Part shown: positions 61,417 to 64,000 of the stretch, piece after piece
Position numbering within the stretch: the first letter of the stretch is position 1
How the letters are laid out: the number at the start of each line of letters is the position of its first letter
Assembly (NCBI RefSeq): GCF_019237615.1
Contig: NZ_JAFAGT010000021.1
Coordinates: 1 to 64,000 of the forward strand
Length of the DNA: 64,000 nucleotides
Direction: 5' to 3'
Source of the DNA: Roseateles sp.
Lineage (GTDB): Bacteria > Pseudomonadota > Gammaproteobacteria > Burkholderiales > Burkholderiaceae_C
The notes under the pieces: model-generated
Databases searched by the model: none
Told to the model about the DNA's origin: nothing
The model's input: only the letters and a program-made list of their open reading frames with translations
Program-made: the position numbers and the translations under genes

Positions 61417-62892
61417 ATGAATGCCCGTGATCCCCACCTGCCCCTGCAAGCCGACGAGGCCCGCGCGCTGGGCCAGTTTGCCGAGCGCGTTTGGGACGAG
61501 GAAATCGTCCCGGCGCTGACCGACTACATCGCCATCCCCGCCAAGAGCCCGATGTTCGACGCCGACTGGGCGGCGCATGGTCACATCGAGAAGGTGCTGA
61601 CCCAGGCCGCCGCCTGGGTGGAGAGCAAGAAGGTCGCCGGCCTCAAGCTGGAGGTGGTGCGCATTCCCGGCCGCACGCCGGTCATCTTCTTCGAGGTGCC
61701 GGCCACCAAGGCGGGCTCGACGGACACCGTGCTGCTCTACGGACACCTGGACAAGCAGCCCGAGTTCAGCGGCTGGCGCAGCGACCTGGGCCCATGGACG
61801 CCCAAGTACGAGAACGGCCTGCTCTACGGCCGCGGCGGCGCGGACGACGGCTATGCCGTCTACGCTTCGCTGACGGCCATCATGGCGCTGGACCAGCAGG
61901 GCATCCCGCGGCCGCGCTGCGTGGGCGTCATCGAGACCTGCGAGGAGAGCGGCAGCTTCGACCTGCCGGCCTACATCGACCTGCTCAAGCCCCGCCTGGG
62001 CAATGTGTCACTGGTCGTCTGCCTGGACTCCGGCGCCGGCAACTACGAGCAGCTGTGGCTGACGACGTCGCTGCGCGGCATGGTGTCGGGCGTGCTCAAG
62101 GTGGAGGTGCTGACCGAGGGCATACACAGCGGCGACGCGTCGGGCGCCGTGCCGTCGAGCTTTCGCATCCTGCGCCAGGTGCTGGACCGTCTGGAGGACA
62201 GCAAGACCGGGCGGCTGCTGCCCGAGAGCTTCCACTGCGAGATCCCCGGTGCGCGCCTGGAACAGGCCCGCGCGACGGCGGCCATCCTCAAAGACGAGGT
62301 CTACAAGCGCATGCCATGGGCCTGCGGCGCGGACGGCGGCCCGGTGCTGCCGGTGACGACCGACCCGGTCGAGGTGCTGCTGAACCGCACCTGGCGGCCG
62401 ACGCTGTCGGTGGTCGGCGCCGATGGCTTCCCGGAGCTGAAGAACGCCGGCAACGTGCTGCGCCCCTACACGGCGTTCAAGCTCAGCCTGCGCCTGCCGC
62501 CGCTGATCGACGGCAATGCCGCGGCGCTGCGGCTCAAGGCCTTGCTGGAGGACAACGCGCCCTACAACGCCAAGGTCACGTTCACGCCCGACGGCCGCGC
62601 CGGCGCCCTCGGAGCCACCGGCTGGAACACGCCCGACCTTTCGCCCTGGCTGAGCCAGGCGCTCAACGATGCCAGCCAGGCGCATTTCGGCGCGCCGGTC
62701 GGCTACATCGGCCAGGGCGGCACCATCCCGCTGATGAGCATGCTGCAGAAGGGCTTCCCGGCCGCGCAGATGATGGTCTGCGGCGTGCTGGGCCCCAAGA
62801 GCAACGCCCACGGGCCCAACGAGTTCCTGCACGTGCCCTATGGCAAGCGGCTGACGGCTGCAGTCGCCCAGGTGATGGCGGCCCATCCCTGA
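61417..62892 (+). CDS. M20 family zinc dipeptidase
   Basis: A 491-residue metallopeptidase of the M20/carnosinase-like group. The first metal motif is LLYGHLDKQPE (His and Asp ligands), GRGGADDGYAVYA supplies the bridging Asp, ETCEESGS the catalytic Glu and next ligand, and a C-terminal GPKSNAHGPNE the last His. It likely cleaves dipeptides in the cytosol. CAGGAG before ATG 61417 supports the start. A LysR gene follows after 10 bases on the same strand. Confidence 0.93.
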   Translation: MNARDPHLPLQADEARALGQFAERVWDEEIVPALTDYIAIPAKSPMFDADWAAHGHIEKVLTQAAAWVESKKVAGLKLEVVRIPGRTPVIFFEVPATKAGSTDTVLLYGHLDKQPEFSGWRSDLGPWTPKYENGLLYGRGGADDGYAVYASLTAIMALDQQGIPRPRCVGVIETCEESGSFDLPAYIDLLKPRLGNVSLVVCLDSGAGNYEQLWLTTSLRGMVSGVLKVEVLTEGIHSGDASGAVPSSFRILRQVLDRLEDSKTGRLLPESFHCEIPGARLEQARATAAILKDEVYKRMPWACGADGGPVLPVTTDPVEVLLNRTWRPTLSVVGADGFPELKNAGNVLRPYTAFKLSLRLPPLIDGNAAALRLKALLEDNAPYNAKVTFTPDGRAGALGATGWNTPDLSPWLSQALNDASQAHFGAPVGYIGQGGTIPLMSMLQKGFPAAQMMVCGVLGPKSNAHGPNEFLHVPYGKRLTAAVAQVMAAHP

Positions 62893-62902
62893 TCGAGGAA
62901 GG

Positions 62903-63859
62903 ATGGACCAGCTCCGCGCCATCAAGGTCTTTGTCCGCGTCATCGACGAGGGCAGCTTCGCCGCAGCGGCGCGGGCCCTGGACTTGGCGCCGGCCGTCGT
63001 CACCCGCCTGGTGGCCGAGCTGGAGGACCACCTCGGCACGCGACTGCTGAACCGCACGACGCGGCGCCTGTCGCTGACCGAGATCGGCGAGGCCTATCTG
63101 GAGCGGGCGCGGCGCATCCTGGCCGACGTCGACGAGGCCGCGGCCCTGGCCGCCTCGGCCACGCAGGAGGTTCGCGGCCTGCTGCGCGTGCTGTGCCCGC
63201 CGGCCATCGCTGTGCACCAACTGGCCAAGCACCTGCCCAAGTTCCACCGCGCCTATCCGCTGGTGACGCTGGAGATCGCCTCGCCCGGCCCGGTCGAGAC
63301 GGTGGACGACGGCTATGACCTGACCATCTTCCTGTCCCGGGACCCGCTGGACGGCGACTTCATCGCCCGGCGCCTGGCGCGCAGTGAGTTCATCATGTGC
63401 GCGTCGCCCGATTACCTCGACCGGCGCGGCCGCCCCCAGCACCCCTCCGAGCTGAAATGCCACGACGCGCTGCTGCCGCCCACGCCCTCGCTGATGCGCG
63501 GCCTGACGCTGCAGCGTGGCGACGGCGGCGAGGAGATCACGCTGCCCATCGTGCCCTCGCGCGCGACGCTGTCGACGACGCACATGGACACCAACTACGC
63601 CGCAGCCCTGCATGGCCTGGGCGTGGCCGGCCTGCCCAGCTTCATGGTCGAGGACGCGCTGCTGGAGCAGGCGCTGGAGCGCGTCATGCCGCAGTGGCGC
63701 CTGTTCGGCACGACGCTGTGGGCCGGCATGCCCACGCGCAAATACGTGCCCGCACGCACCCGGGCCTTCCTCGACTTCCTGCTGGAGATCTTCGGCGGCG
63801 AGGACAGGGACCCGTGGCTGGTCGCCGCAGGCTGCGCGACCGTCCCTAGCGCAGGCTGA
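62903..63859 (+). CDS. LysR-type transcriptional regulator
   Basis: A 318-residue LysR-type regulator. The HTH at about 1-60 has FVRVIDEGSFAAAARALDLAPAVVTRLVAELEDHLGTRLL, and the effector domain follows with LRVLCPPAIAVHQLAKHLPKF. It resembles the DsdC/CrgA-like branch common in Burkholderiales. It lies in the same transcription unit as the M20 peptidase, not divergent from a target, so its regulon is not obvious. Its 3' end overlaps the convergent partial gene by 14 bases. Confidence 0.9.
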   Translation: MDQLRAIKVFVRVIDEGSFAAAARALDLAPAVVTRLVAELEDHLGTRLLNRTTRRLSLTEIGEAYLERARRILADVDEAAALAASATQEVRGLLRVLCPPAIAVHQLAKHLPKFHRAYPLVTLEIASPGPVETVDDGYDLTIFLSRDPLDGDFIARRLARSEFIMCASPDYLDRRGRPQHPSELKCHDALLPPTPSLMRGLTLQRGDGGEEITLPIVPSRATLSTTHMDTNYAAALHGLGVAGLPSFMVEDALLEQALERVMPQWRLFGTTLWAGMPTRKYVPARTRAFLDFLLEIFGGEDRDPWLVAAGCATVPSAG

Positions 63860-64000
63860 AGCCCAGCTCGAACAACTCCGGGAAGCTGGCTTCCATCGCG
63901 CGCTTCAGCGGCGCCAGCGCGACGTAGCGGCTGGCCGTCTTGGCGACATGGGCCAGCAGCCGGCGCTCCTCGGCATGGCCGCGGCCCAGCAGCACGAGGT
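63846..64000 (-). CDS. C-terminal part of an unknown gene
   Basis: A minus-strand frame enters from the right edge and ends at TAG 63846-63848. The visible 50 residues read LVLLGRGHAEERRLLAHVAK at first and end in MEASFPELFELGFSLR. Codon use is that of a real gene. I do not recognise the family. It converges on the LysR gene. Confidence 0.6.
   Translation of the reverse strand, partial: LVLLGRGHAEERRLLAHVAKTASRYVALAPLKRAMEASFPELFELGFSLR

Overview
The window is GC-rich, densely coded bacterial chromosome. Gene content (MetX/MetW, GlnE with a divergent YhdP-family gene, UbiH-like monooxygenase, NadC, SppA, RlpA, many c-di-GMP and LytS/LytTR-type signalling proteins) and style (ATGA-coupled genes, promoters very close to start codons) fit a Burkholderiales betaproteobacterium of the Roseateles/Rubrivivax/Pelomonas kind. 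That assignment is inference from content; no rRNA or tRNA gene was seen.

Layout. 1-2.9 kb is an accessory island with lower GC: a Fic AMP-transferase gene beside remnants of other toxin-antitoxin genes (frameshifted HTH antitoxin, HipA N-terminal stub running into an 11-unit GGCGTC microsatellite, AbiEii-like stub). 2.9-10.2 kb: double-GNAT protein, a large PAS/GAF/GGDEF/EAL protein, a LysR regulator divergent from an epimerase-like gene that is translationally coupled to an Anbu proteasome-like protease. 10.3-18.9 kb: nadC and a fumarylacetoacetate-hydrolase-family gene, rlpA, a short-chain dehydrogenase, an M13 metallopeptidase, a YdeI-like protein, a hydroxyacid dehydrogenase and a TolA/TonB-like protein. 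18.9-25.8 kb: an operon of two tandem paralogous propeller-GGDEF proteins plus a small periplasmic protein. 25.9-31.4 kb: aldo-keto reductase, solute-binding protein, UbiH-like monooxygenase, a decayed GNAT, secreted proteins and a GAF plus receiver pair. 31.4-36.8 kb: nitrilase, giant tricorn-like S41 protease and MFS transporter on the minus strand.

37.0-41.6 kb is the most unusual module: a lipoprotein related to vanadium haloperoxidases, a LytS-type kinase, a catalytically dead second LytS-like membrane protein, a LytTR response regulator and a small secreted cupin-like protein, the first four overlapping one another. 41.6-49.6 kb: YhdP-family protein divergent from glnE, a rhombosortase-like gene and a conserved hypothetical. 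49.6-58.3 kb: degenerate NarL-like regulator, FMN glutamate-synthase-like protein, SppA, an ABC exporter with membrane-fusion lipoprotein, and a chemoreceptor. 58.3-60.2 kb: metX-metW preceded by what I read as a SAM-II riboswitch, with mutually exclusive antiterminator and terminator hairpins. The window ends with small secreted proteins, an M20 peptidase, a LysR regulator and a partial gene.

The best candidates for new biology are the haloperoxidase/LytS/dead-LytS/LytTR/cupin module and the SAM-II attenuator outside its usual alphaproteobacterial range.
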